Source: Metarhizium brunneum (taxonomy: Eukaryota; Ascomycota; Sordariomycetes; Hypocreales; Clavicipitaceae). From it: a DNA stretch of 64,000 nucleotides. The stretch spans positions 1,054,001 to 1,118,000 of the forward strand of contig NC_089426.1 of the NCBI RefSeq assembly GCF_013426205.1, in the 5' to 3' direction. Within the stretch, counting starts at the first letter, position 1. Each line of letters begins with the position of its first letter. A model generated the notes under the pieces. That model made no database searches and was not told the origin of the DNA. It was given only the letters and a program-made list of their open reading frames with translations. Shown one piece after another: positions 14,501 through 25,601 of this stretch. The position numbers and the translations under genes are program-made.

Positions 14501-16233
14501 CCAGGGCGTGCCATGGAAGCTGATGTGCGCATAAAATCCCTCGACCGACGATGGGGAGACAACCCTGGCCAGACATGCACAACAAAAAACAACACAGCCA
14601 ACAGAAGTCATGTGAACCAGCCACGCCCGCGAAGCATGAAAGAGCAGCACACTCTCCTATCATGCAGGAGACATGTAGGGTTCTGCAAGGAGGCATGCTC
14701 CGGTTTACTGCAGTTTTCGTTGCACAGAACCTCCTGGGCCAATTTGTCTTCGCCAACATCCCTGATTATATGTATTCTGCCTGGTCACATCGGTTGTTGC
14801 TACCCAACACTTGGCAGCAGGACTTGTTGTGCTTGGCTGGCTGCTCCGAATGATGCTTTGTGGCATCGCAACGCCCGACAAGAACGGCCTGCCTTCCACC
14901 GACCAAGCAAACGGCAATAATAGGGGACATGTTGCGGGTAGTCAAAGGCTCTTCTTGAAGACATGTGCTAGAACCTCGACGGCTGTTTGGCAAGCAAATT
15001 TGACTTGCCAGCCGAGTAATTAGGTTCAATTGGAATAGGGCCCTCGCGCTATTATGAAACTGCTTGACCATCTGTTCCAAAAGAAAATGCATTCACCGGG
15101 TCTGGAGTCGGTTCTCGCTATTCACAGTGGCCAAACACTTGATTAAGCAACACCCAGTCGCTCCTCACTATTTGTCTGTATGCAATGTTGAATTTCTCCC
15201 ATTTTCGGTCATGGCATGATAGGCTGACGTGAAGCAAGCCATAGCTGGATATTGGACGGTCGCCAATGTACGGCAAAGTTCTACTGGATTTCACATTCGA
15301 CTGCCAAGTCCATCCAGTCTTGGACCGGACTATGTCCATTGAGTCCTCCTTCTCCTTGCCCAATGATGCCACAAATGTGGCTGCTTTGCAAATTTGTGAG
15401 CTTCATAGACGCTTCAGGCATGGGAATACAGACAAAGGCAGGCTATTCTGACGGCTCATCACGACTGCAGTAGTATCCGACTCGAAGCCCTGAGCTGTAG
15501 TAGTTTTGGCCGCTGTCGTTCTTGTAGGATATTGCCGTCGTACATGCACGACCTTGTGGGCGTAACCCCCCTGCTGGCAAACTGCTGGAAGTCCGGACGA
15601 GGAGGCATGTTCGACTCCATCAACACGATTTGAAGAGTGACTATTGAAGCACGCACTGCTCATGCCGATTGTTGACCGTGACAGGCAAGCTGCGTGGCGC
15701 AAAAGTCTGTGGAGGTTGGAGAGTATGACGACCAAGTGTTGGGCGAAGGAGTACAGCCTCCTTGTTGGGCAAAAAGAAAAAGCACGCAACAGGTTCGATT
15801 TGGAGACGTGCCCTCCTCTCCACTTCCAGCATCTGTATCAGCATCAGCATCAGCATCAGCATCCAGTCCGAAGCTAGCCTTGACTTCTGCGTCAACTCTG
15901 CTCCAGTTGATCTTGGGTTGAGACCAGAATCGTCCACAGCGGGGTTCATAGTCTGGTCTGCCTCCATTCGGCAACTTATGACAGCGGGAGGTTTTGGTTT
16001 CCACGCGGCGAGATACCGAGGAGAGAAACGTGCCGAGAAGTGTCCGCGATGGGCAAGATATAAAATCAAGCTCAGTCCCTTCCACATACGTACTTTTCAG
16101 TCCCAAGCTCCATCGTCGAAGGATTCATTCAGTACATTTTGGAATATCTTGCTTGCAAAACCTTGCGACTCAAAGTGTGCTTCTTCGCGCGTGCTCGGGT
16201 CCATTTTCAGCAACTCAGAAAAACGCCACCACC
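2521..16233. other. 13.7-kb gene-poor stretch
   Basis: No convincing protein gene. Open frames of 60-190 codons occur on both strands in all frames with no family motif, and they overlap one another, as expected of non-coding DNA of near 50% GC. The first kilobase (about 2600-3600) has the pyrimidine-rich look of a fungal 5' leader and promoter for the minus-strand Zn2Cys6 gene. Small simple repeats are present: GTACGGA units near 3543, ACACAAG units near 11660, GCATCA units near 15836. A hairpin lies at 8575-8642. A 62-codon minus frame at 9335-9147 has protein-like composition but no context. The stretch may hold long regulatory regions or non-coding transcripts; that is speculation. Confidence 0.5.
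8575..8642. repeat. Imperfect inverted repeat (hairpin)
   Basis: An 11-base arm at 8588-8598 (CTACCAAGGTT) is matched exactly by its reverse complement at 8627-8637. An inner 5-base pair of arms (GGCAC 8606-8610, GTGCC 8622-8626) closes an 11-base loop, and GAGAGC/GCTCTC flank the outside. A seven-base bulge separates outer and inner stems on the left only. It lies in gene-free DNA; role unknown. Confidence 0.6.
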
Positions 16234-17287
16234 ATGTCGGATGCTACCACAGGCATCAACCAGGCTTACTTCAAGTACGTCGCTTTGCATCTCCATAATA
16301 TATCCAGAATAAACGCCATCCCCAGCATGGACTCGGCGGGACAGTCCGGAACCTCCGAGGCATTCAGTGTCTCGCCATAATGACGTCCATGCCAGCCCTA
16401 CATTGAACGCTCTGCAGTTGAAAAATTTCTAACAAGTGCTCTATTTGTAAATAGTAAGCTCGCTCCGGACTATGACGAAATATTTCAAAAGACCGTTGGC
16501 CAGCTACACGAGGAGCTGCAACAGCGGTCCGACTTTCTAGGAGTAAAACCCGGCGGTCGACTTCTCGACTATGCCTGCGGCACAGGGCTTGTGAGCAGGG
16601 TAAAGTGCACCGTTGACCAGAGCATCCTCACGCCTTGACTCGACGAATGCTAACGAGACGGCCAAAAGGCTCTAGGGGCTGGCCTGAGCCAGTGCGTGGG
16701 CATTGACATTGCCGAATCCATGGTCGAGCGGTACAACGCCAACGCCAAAGCCAATGTAAGCCAAAAACACAAGCCATCCGCCTGGGAATTCAGACTTGAT
16801 CGACGCAATACTTGATGACTCCAGACATCTAATCCATTTCCAGGGCCTGGCAGTGGACAAGCGCGCCGCATACCTCGGCAACCTTTTGTCTCCGGACGAC
16901 CCGTCGCCCGCGGCTTTCGCATCCCCAAACTTCTTCGACTTTGACCTCGCGGGCGTCGGCCTGGGTTTCCACCACATTGACGACTGTGTGCTGGCGGCGA
17001 AAAGATTGTCAGAGCGCCTGAAGCCGGGAGGCAGCCTCTTCATCGTCGACTTTGTAAGCCATGCGCCGCTCGACCACGGCGCCACATCCTTGGGTATCCG
17101 TCACCACGGGTTTTCCGAGGACCAGATCCGGGCGATATTCGATGAAGCCGGCGTGGGAAACAACTTCAAGTTTGAGACCATGGATGAGGACATTTCCTTT
17201 GACCATGCGCATGGAGGGAACCACATGGTGCGAAGGGTCTTTTTCGCACGAGGCGACAAGACGGCCTCGACGACTGCTCACATCTGA
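16234..17287 (+). CDS. Class I SAM-dependent methyltransferase
   Basis: Predicted 238-aa soluble methyltransferase from four exons: 16234-16274, 16455-16599, 16669-16755 and 16844-17287. All junctions are GT..AG and the frame is continuous across them. Motif I, the SAM-binding glycine loop, is seen as LLDYACGTG at residues 50-58. The acidic residue ending strand 2 is in VGIDIAESM (Asp75), and the post-motif region carries LKPGGSLFIVDF before a long C-terminal cap. Length and motif order fit the Methyltransf_11/25 type of small-molecule enzyme. The substrate cannot be read from the sequence. Start context is ACCACCATGTC, good for a fungal start. Intron 1 is long (180 nt). The gene stands alone, about 1.4 kb from its convergent neighbour. 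Confidence 0.85.
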
Positions 17288-18652
17288 GGCTGTCGAGTAG
17301 CTGATGGCGAAGCCTGTCCTGTCATCAAGATGTCGAGGTTCCCTGTGCATAGTCACCGCATTACAAGAGTACACGAGATTCCAAATACAAATAGAAAGGA
17401 AAAATAATCACCCGTCCTTCCTAGTACCAGTACCTGTGTCATAGCTGCAGCATCAATACATGTAGCAAGCCAGCCTCCAAAACTATTCCCTCCCCCCAAA
17501 TGGCGTCCCAAACCACCAGACACCACTGGCGGCCCTTTTCAAATTCAAAAACATGACGGCTCGCCACGCCAACCCCCCAAGCCAAGGAACACCATTGCTC
17601 ACGCATCCAAGTGTCAGGCTAGGCCGTCCATTGACGGAAATCAAATATCAAAAACAAACGTCCGGACGGAAATACCGCAGCCCCGCATTATTGCCCGTGC
17701 ATCCGACTCCATCCCAGACGTGCAGAAGTCAATCTCACCCGCCAACAAGGGGTGTTCCAAATCCCAGCTGCCAGCGTACGCTTATCAACGAAACATCAGC
17801 AGGTTAAGGGTCTAAACTACGCTTGGCGAAATACTATCCGTCATAACAAAGAAGGAACCGTTTACTATCTCTGGGGATAAGTGACGCAGAGAATTTCTAA
17901 AAATGCAGTGCGTGGATTTTGAGCACGACAGCCAGGACCCAGGGATAGCGGAGGTATTCTCAATCTTTGTAGTGAAGCAGGCGTGACCCCGTGATCAAGT
18001 CCATGCATACTTAAGTAGGTTATGAGAAAGTGTTGTGTCTGTGATGGAACAGTTGGGCATTTACGTTACAGCGAAGAGCTACAGCGTGGAAAGGGGTTAA
18101 CGCTTGATATCACGGGTTCTAGGCTGGGGACACGACTTGAAGACGGTCACAGACGCGGCCGCATACTAGACCTGGCCCATCCCCCAGGGCCGAGGATGAT
18201 ACATGCCGTGGCGAGAATCCACTCCTGAGGGGAGAGCTTGGTGTTCTGATATGGTATTCCAGGGCAGAATCAGTGCACATTGGTGTCTTAGCGGACGCCT
18301 CCTATCTGCGCTCCTGGGCTCTTGGGCGGTTCATCTTGCCCGTGTATCTCGGTATCTTGGGCCCCGTTTAGACCCGGATTATGACCTTTGCAATAACACC
18401 GTGCTTGAGGTGTAGGGAGAGTTTTGGAGTGCGGCGATGCGTTTGCAAATGTAAACTGATGGAGTTTGAATAACGAATGCGTATATAGTGAAGCGGCGTG
18501 CGCCACCCCAAAAATAAATTAAAAAAATAAAATAAGCGGTTCAAAATGTCAAATTTCTTTCATGTTGCTAGTTTGACGTCTAGGTGCATGCCGTGCTATA
18601 GGTGTAGTCTATATATTCAAATCGAGTCTGATGCCGGCGCCTCTAGTCTCTA
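17288..18652. other. Intergenic region between convergent genes
   Basis: Lies between the 3' ends of the methyltransferase (+) and the SHB17-like gene (-), so it should hold both terminators and untranslated tails. No further gene or repeat is seen. An AT-rich tract (AAATAAATT/AAAATAAAATAAG) near 18510-18535 is a plausible polyadenylation region. Confidence 0.4.
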
Positions 18653-20107
18653 TTACTTGTCGTCAAGATCGACCATGAACGAACCGCCGAGCAGGATGGC
18701 CGGCTCGTCCAACTTATGATGCTCGTAGCTAGCAAACTATTAGTACGAAACCCCCAAAAGGTTGTATGTAAGCTGCTTTTTTTTTGTCAAGATTCACGCA
18801 CCTCAATGTGCCGACGCCACCGGCTTCGAGCAAAAACGCCGGCCCGTCCTGCAGCGACTTGCCAGCCCATCTCATGGCCAGGGCACGCAGGATGTGCCCA
18901 TGCGCCACGATCAACACGTCGCCACGGACATCCTTTTCCTTGGGTTGTCCAATGGCGGGCTTGTGCCATTTTTCGCGGATCTCGCTAATCAGGCGGTCTA
19001 GACGCTCGGTGACCTGCTCCGGGCTCCTTGTACGCAAAGGAAGTCAGCAAACGCAAAGCATCAAAAAGGGGGGAGGGGACGCGCAAGAGTGCAGCGGTGA
19101 CATACTCGCCGCCGGGACACCCGTCCCTCCAGATATCCCAGGTCCCTTGTATGCCCTGCTGGGCGCGAATCTTGCGGATCTCGGGAGACGTGATGCCCTC
19201 GTAGTCGCCATAGTCCCACTCCCTCACGTCCTCGGTCACTTCGATCTTTGCGCCGCACTCCAGGCCCTTCTCGGCGCCCTCACCGTGTGCCTTCCACGGC
19301 AAGTCACCTGATATTCCCAGATTTATCAGCTCAAACGTCCGCTGGGCACGCTTCCGCGGCGAGACGTAGCTAGGATTACCGGTCAGCATGTGCTTGGACT
19401 CTTGGAGACTTCCTGGCCCCGTTGGCGAGGGGGGGGGAAGAGCATGCATGAATGCAAAAGAGAGCAGGCATTGGTACGATGGTGCATGCAGGGAGCGTCG
19501 TGGCTCCAGCCAGAACGTCCTTACACGACGGCGGTATTATGACGCTGGGGACTTGTGTTATAGGAGGGGGGGTGAAGGAGAGGAGCGCGTTATGCAAGTA
19601 GATGCAGGCCGCAGAGCTCGGCCCGTTGGCGGCGGCGTAGAAGGGGCCGTAGCAGCACGGCTTGGGCAACAGGCATCAGTATCCTGGCATAGAGGGTTTG
19701 TCGTATAGGTATAATAGCCAAGGGGGGAAAAGGCGGCATGCCATGGGCCAAAGGCTGCCCAGGTGTCGGCTTCGTGTGCGGAGTTGTCGTACACCGAGGC
19801 AATTACGCCCTGCGCGGGGAACCTTGACGGCGAGCATGTCCAGGGTTTAGGACTCAAGGAGGGGGAAGTGTTGGAGAAGAGAAGACGCAAGGGAGGACGG
19901 TGCATGATGTGTGATGCCGTATGCTTACATATGTACCAACTTGCGCGGGACGATGAGGCGATCAGGGCCAACGAGGGCCTTGCCCGTGGCGCGGACTCGC
20001 TTCTCGCCGCTGGCAGTGAGGGGAATATCGGTGCGGCCCGTGTGCTTTCCGCTGAGGGACCATTCTGTTTCGCCGTGGCGGACGAGGAACAATCGAGGCG
20101 TGGACAT
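18653..20107 (-). CDS. SHB17: Sedoheptulose-1,7-bisphosphatase-like histidine phosphatase
   Basis: Predicted 247-aa cytosolic enzyme of the histidine phosphatase (phosphoglycerate mutase-like) superfamily. In yeast, Shb17 hydrolyses sedoheptulose 1,7-bisphosphate to feed ribose synthesis without NADPH production. Four exons: 20107-19929, 19369-19106, 19026-18802 and 18728-18653. The phospho-histidine motif is RHGETEW (His11), followed by the family's HTGRTDIPLT segment. SPRKRAQ begins exon 2, the general-acid region EWDYGDYEG follows, and the second catalytic histidine is in VAHGHILRA (His190). The last exon encodes SYEHH and the hydrophobic tail expected in Shb17. Length is close to the yeast protein (271 aa). 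Intron 1 is 559 nt, unusually long here. The function is inferred from family resemblance; a generic phosphatase is the alternative. Confidence 0.88.
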
Positions 20108-21196
20108 GGTGGTTTGGATGTCTTTGGGGGCGGGCGAGCGATGGATGGACGGATGGATGGATGGACGGAATCAGCGAGCGGGAAGCAGATCTAGCCAATT
20201 GGCGGCGTACGAAGGCAGGCCCGGCGTTGGATGGCAAGCAAGGACGGTGTTTGATTTTTTTGATTGTCAAAAACGAAAGAAGCAAGACGGGCTGGGCCAC
20301 GTCTCTACTTCATCTCCTGGCGAGGAGAGAAACGGAGGGGTGAAGGAGATGGAGGGGCATAGTGACAGCATCGGTAATCGATCGAGCTTATGTGGATCTC
20401 GGCGTCTGAGACTGTTGGCCGTTGGCCAGAACTGGCTTTGCTAATGCCTCTTGTCATCAGTTACTAAACATCACCAAGCGACAACAAACAACCCGAGTTG
20501 GTGCTCGGCAAGGCGTGTCTCTTGACAATACATAGACGCAACGACTGACTAACTACTCCCTACTCTACTCAGGCACTGTTCCACCAGACAGGCCGGCTGC
20601 ACATGGCACGCAAGTGTTTCAAACGCGTTTCCAACACCCGCACCTATTAGACGCACCAGACTGGACATGGCGAAACCAAGCCGGCATACATGTACGTTTC
20701 AGGCGGGGCCGCACGTCAAACGGGAATCTTAAGTCATCTGAGCATCAATTCATGTCCATGACCTCAACCACCAAAAAAAATTAGAAGGAAAAAATAAATA
20801 AAGCAACTCCGTCAATGCCCTCAGTTGCATCCAATATAAGCAGCTTATCCCACTGACACACGGGATTAGTCATGCCCCCTGCACGTCCATCTCCAAACCG
20901 GCCCCATTGCCGCCTCCAACACCCATGGCGCGCCGGTCCACCTTGAAACTCCATCCTCTCCGACGACATCAAGCCGTCAGCCTTTACAAAGCAAGCCCTC
21001 AACCTCATCGCCCTCCTCGCACTCCGCACCGCAGCCCTCTTCAATCGGCAATCCGCACTGCCGCTCAGCTCCCGAACCCTGCGACACCCCATCCCGCTCA
21101 CCCATGACACTTGGCTAAGCTTCTCCGTCACGAGGCCCGGGGAACACCCAACACCCGCGGAACCAGACCACCGAACCAGAATAAAGAAGGGGGGAA
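20108..21196. other. Shared upstream region of two divergent genes
   Basis: Divergent promoter region between the SHB17-like gene (-) and the 94-aa gene (+). It includes a GGAT/GGAC microsatellite at about 20140-20168 in the predicted 5' leader of the SHB17-like gene. No other gene is seen. Confidence 0.4.
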
Positions 21197-21539
21197 ATGG
21201 CGTATCAGTGGACGCGCCCAGAAAAGTTCAAAAGAGGCGTGTGGTCAGTGGCCGTAGCTGCCGTTATTTGCGTCGGCGCAATCACGGGCGCGCAACTAAA
21301 GTCAGATCAACAAAAGGGACAGGTAAGACGTTTTCAAACTCCCTTGACGGAGCAACTTGAGTTTGCTGATGGGAGACAAGGCCATCAAACAATTCAGAGA
21401 AACGTCGACGGCGGAGCAGGTTGCTATTTTGGAGGCGCAAAAAGACCACTTGACACAGCAGAAGCTGGGGTTGGAGCGGAAATTAGAGTCCTTCAAGGAG
21501 CGGGTTAGGGAACGGCACGAAAAGGGCGGCAAGTCATAA
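21197..21539 (+). CDS. Small single-pass membrane/coiled-coil protein, 94 aa
   Basis: Two exons (21197-21322 and 21381-21539) joined by a 58-nt intron (GTAAGA...CTGAT...CAAG) give 94 aa. The N-terminus is basic and aromatic (AYQWTRPEKFKRG), followed by one hydrophobic segment (about residues 16-34: VWSVAVAAVICVGAITGA). A strongly charged, probably helical region rich in K/E/Q/R then runs to the stop. This layout resembles small inner-mitochondrial-membrane assembly factors such as the Pet117 group, but I cannot match conserved residues with certainty, so no function is assigned. The intron acceptor was chosen because only the AAG at 21380 joins the two open frames and it has a good branch site. 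Confidence 0.7.
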
Positions 21540-21776
21540 TGGATTGCGCGTATATTGGGAAATGTATGATACAATGCATGGACGGCGTTTTCAGAGATAC
21601 CCATACACATGTACAATAATATCTGTGTAGCGAAAAAAAAGGCGGGGTTTTACATCTTCATCTTATCCTGCGCTATCTTGTCCTGCCGATGTCACCACTC
21701 CACTCTTCAAAGGTATTCGCCTCATCTATTGCGTTCCTCATTCCGATACGCCGTCAAAACGAACAGCTTGCCGCAT

Positions 21777-23538
21777 CTACTCCATGGTCCCCTCAGATGA
21801 AGGCAAGGGAACAGCCTTGTACAGCAAAATCAGTGCCGAGTGCGACTCGCCGCCGCCGGCCAGGGCCTCGACCTTGTCCACGGTAACCTCAGTCACCTTG
21901 TCGTCGTTGAACCACCACCACTTGCCGTCCTCCTCACCCTTTTCCCCAGTCTTGGGGTCAACGGGTGCTGACTTCTTGACGTACGAAGTGTAGTGGCCGC
22001 TATCCGCGCTAGCACCCTGATGGGTGACGACGCCACGGAGCTCGTATAGGCCTGACTGGTTTGCACCGTCGTCATTGCGAAGTGCCGGGTCGATCAACGA
22101 ATTCAGTTCCTTCTTGGCAGCCAGAAGTGCAGCATCCTTCTCTGCGTCAATTTCCGCGTCCGTCTTGAAAGCCTCGTCCATCTCTGTGTCACCATCAGCA
22201 GACGTCTGGGGCTTCTTGTCGGCCTCTTTTTCCTTCTTCTCCTTCTTCTCTCTCTCCGAAGGCAAACCCGCTCCTCCGGGAATATCACCCACGTCTTTGT
22301 CATTGTTCTTCTTACGGCGCTTACGAGCCCGCTCAATATCCTCTTCGTCCTTCCTCACCTCACGAACTTTGTCACGCACGGGTATCAACGCCTTCTTCAA
22401 CTCATCCGAGCAAAATTCAACAATATCCAACTCTTGAGGAAAGGTGACTTTTCGCATAATCTTGGCCTTTTTCTGCGTCTCTCGCTTCCAAAAAAATCGT
22501 ACAAAGTGAACAGTCAGGTATTTGGGGGCGCGGGAAATCTTGGACTTTTTGGTATAAGTAGCGTCGCGGCCCAAGACATCCGACTTCTTCTCCAGCTTCT
22601 CACTCAGAGCAGCAAGAATTCCGTCACGCAGATGGTTCGTAGATCCGTCAATATGGCAGTTGAGCTTGTAAAATTGGTCTTTGGATGTCATGACTTGCTC
22701 GCCACCATTGCGGGCTTCTTCCTCATCGCATTCCAAGGTTGAAGAAAATTCGCCCGACATGTACTTATCAACAAAGGAAATTTCCGGCGCATCATCTGAT
22801 TCCTTGATCTTGACCTTTTGGCTCAGTTGCTGAACAATTTGCGACCAAGCCTCCTCTGCGTCCTGCTGAGCATAGCCGTTGTTCGATTTGGCCTTTTCTG
22901 CAAATTGAGGGAAGACAACCCTCAGAGCGGTGAGGAAGTTCATGGGCGGGAATGCGTCTTGCGTCTCGCTCATTTTCCTGTACAGACTGGCCAGCTGCGA
23001 AGCCAAGTCGGCCGAGGCCATACCTGCCATCAGCCCAGACGAATTGGGCTTATATGTCTGCAACGAGGTCTGAAGTTCGGGGATGGATCGCAACGTTTGG
23101 AGAGTCGAATTCAAATAGCACGTGTTTCCCAGGTTGACCAAGCCGGCGGGGGTAGCTCCGACTTGCTGAGCTTGTTCGGCTTCGGTCATGTCCTCAACAA
23201 ATTTGATGCTATCCTTGGGGCGCACAAGATCACCGCCGCCGGATCCGGGAGTGCCCATCATCATTATGACTTGGTTGGGCTTAAGCCCGAGCTTGGTCAT
23301 GTCGGCATCGTCCTTAAGCTGTCCACCTTTAATCAGGATCTTCTGTCGTTCCGGCTCAACGTTGGTGAGGCTAAAGAGTTGTAGCTTGAAGTCTTCGCCA
23401 GTCGATGAGGGGTCGATTTCGACATCGTACTTTTTGCCCTGGTGCTTGACCACGACTGAGGTTGCACTTGTCAGCAAGTTGCCACCAGCGGTGAAGCTCG
23501 ATGGATGGAGGGGTAAACAAACCAGTCAGTGACGCCAT
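21777..23538 (-). CDS. UBP6: Ubiquitin carboxyl-terminal hydrolase 6 (USP14/Ubp6)
   Basis: Proteasome-associated deubiquitinase that trims ubiquitin chains from substrates at the 19S particle. Two exons: a 16-nt first coding exon (23538-23523, MASLT) and 23455-21777, total 564 aa. The 67-nt intron was placed so that the product begins MASLTVVVKHQGKK, as the family requires for the first strand of its ubiquitin-like domain (about residues 3-75, with VEPERQKILIKGG). The USP domain follows: catalytic Cys118 in NLGNTCYLNS, the QQDAEEAW box, and catalytic His493 in SADSGHYTSYV with WWWFNDDKV near the end. A Lys/Glu-rich insertion at roughly residues 370-430 is normal for fungal members. Length is close to the family's 490-570 aa. 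Confident by family signature. Confidence 0.95.
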
Positions 23539-24843
23539 GGCTGCAAGACAAACGCGAGAGAGTCAATACACAGGCAGCAACAGATGCTTTCTCGGAGATG
23601 TCCTCCAGGGAGAGAAGCGAGGAATCTTGCGATGCGAGAAATGCTAGAAGTGAGCGGCAAAGGACTGGTAAGAATGGCGACGGGGATGGTGGGGAGAGAA
23701 GCTTTGGGCCTGGAAGCAAGCAAGCAGCCCGCTGCGTCACGGCTGGTACCTGGCGGCCATGAACTCGGCACCGAAGGATGCAAGTTGAGTACTTCAGGTG
23801 GGGCCAGCGAATCAAGTCGACCACTCGAGAATCTTGAGCACCAGGAATGACGGACCATGGCCATGCAAGCCTTGTGCAGATATGAGAATGCCTATATTTG
23901 AATACTATTTTGGAGGAATAATAGTCTTGTGAGAACTTCCTTATTAATTTCAGCAATGACGCCTGCCTTGGTATCCATCCCCCTTCCCACGGACGGAACA
24001 CTGTGGCCAACTCCTCGTTGGACTGGGATGACGGGAGCAAGGTCCGCGATGATGGCGCGCTACCCTAAAGCGTGCGCAGCCGAAAAAAAAAATAAAAAAA
24101 AAATAAAAAATTCGAAACCCTCCTATAGACTACTGTGCAGGCGCTCTCGGCAGCTTGTGGCAGGTTGTACTGTTTGTGCTTTTGTTTTTAGTCATCATTG
24201 TTGTTGGGTGTGACATTTTATAGTCATATTCAAGTTGGGAAAGGAAGTACGGAGTAGACGATCTAGTCTGGTGAAGGTCCTGGCTTCTTTGGTATGGCGT
24301 CGCTTTGTAGCATGCATTTTCAGGATATCTGAAGTAAATTGCCCAGACCGAGTTAACACAATAGCTCAAAGGCCAATATGTTTCAAGTCGTATCTCATTG
24401 GACCGTTAACAAGTTCGTCATCATCAAATAGCTACTTTCATGACAGGCACAGACATTGCGGTACCGCAGTTCCGAGCAAGAGGGGCACTCTTGGCTGAAC
24501 AAAAGCGGTTCTTAGACATGACTTCACATGTGCGCTTGAACAAATGAGAGACGGCAATGTACAAGAAATGGCAAAGGTAAATTCGTACATATTTCCTTTA
24601 CCCTTTGTAATTTTTGACAAGCCAGTCACCATCCCAACTTCAGTCACTCAGACATCACGTCACGTCACGTCACGTGAGCACAGAAGCCGTGGCCTCCTGG
24701 AGTAGCTACGGCCCCACGCAGCAACGTCAGACGGGCGGCCTGAGCCATCCTGAACGACCCCGCTGAGCTGCTCAAGACATCACCGCTGGCGTCACCCAAC
24801 GTGATTCCTCCCAAGCTGTCAGAGCTCGCCTCTATCAGCAATT
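23539..24843. other. Divergent promoter region UBP6 / ARPC4
   Basis: 1.3 kb between two divergently transcribed housekeeping genes. It contains an A-rich tract at 24083-24113 and the clustered TCACG repeats listed separately. No gene is seen. Confidence 0.45.
24655..24676. promoter_or_regulatory. Tandem TCACG (TGACGT on minus) element cluster
   Basis: Four back-to-back TCACG units end in a palindromic CACGTG. Read on the minus strand this gives overlapping TGACGT cores, the ATF/CREB-type bZIP half site, plus an E-box-like CACGTG. It sits about 170-190 bp upstream of the ARPC4 start codon and about 1.1 kb from UBP6. Regulatory role is inferred from motif and place only. Confidence 0.4.
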
Positions 24844-25601
24844 ATGGTGAGTAGGGTCGGATTGAAAGGATTGTGGTGATGGGTCTTGGTCTAATCTTTG
24901 CCTCTTTGATAGTCTCAATCTCTGCGGCCGTACCTCCAGTGCGTGCGTAGCAGCTTGACTGCTGCGCTGACGTTGTCCAACTTTGCCTCACAAACCGCGG
25001 AGCGTCACAATGTCCCCGAGATCGAGGCCCAGACATCTCCTGAAGTCCTTCTGACCCCGTTAACGATTGCGCGAAACGAAAACGAGCGGGTTTTTATCGA
25101 GCCCAGCATCAATTCCATCCGTATTAGCATCAAGATCAAGCAGGCAGACGAGATTGAGCATATCCTGGTCCACAAGTTTACAAGATTCTTGACACAGAGA
25201 GCTGAGTCCTTCTTCATCCTACGAAGAAAGCCAATCAAGGTTTGTTATTCGCTGACAGATAGAGCAAAGAGCTTCCCGCGCAGCTGCTGACGTGTGCCTA
25301 CAGGGATACGATATCTCCTTTTTAATAACAAACTTCCACACGGACGAAATGTTGAAGCACAAGTTGGTCGACTTTATTATACAATTCATGGAGGATGTAG
25401 ACAAAGAAATTTCCGAAATGAAGCTTTTCGTACGTTGTGAACACGCCGTGCAGCGTTCCGTTTGGAGTTTCTCACAACAGCTGACATGGTGCAGTTGAAC
25501 GCCAGGGCGCGATTTGTGGCAGAGTCTTTCTTGACACCGGTAGGTTGATTGTCTTTTTAGGGTGGAAATCGACAGCTCTGACACTTGCGCAGTTCGATTA
25601 A
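24844..25601 (+). CDS. ARC19: Arp2/3 complex subunit ARPC4 (p20)
   Basis: 169-aa subunit of the seven-protein Arp2/3 complex, which nucleates branched actin filaments at endocytic patches. Five coding exons: 24844-24846, 24913-25239, 25304-25429, 25495-25539 and 25593-25601, all with GT..AG introns of 53-66 nt and continuous frame. The protein begins [16 protein letters not shown] and carries the characteristic [31 protein letters not shown] and [12 protein letters not shown] segments. It ends with [16 protein letters not shown], the conserved C-terminus. ARPC4 in other eukaryotes is 168-169 aa, so the model is complete. The start codon is an exon of its own: the GTGAGT donor follows the ATG directly. 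Confidence is very high on identity. The symbol given is the yeast name; ARPC4 is the general one. Confidence 0.96.

Noticed and set aside
24062..24135. Possible RNA polymerase III transcript (GTTTCGAA-like box and T-runs on the minus strand)
   Set aside because: Spacing does not allow a tRNA acceptor stem, and no A box is present; the T-runs are just a poly-A/T tract.
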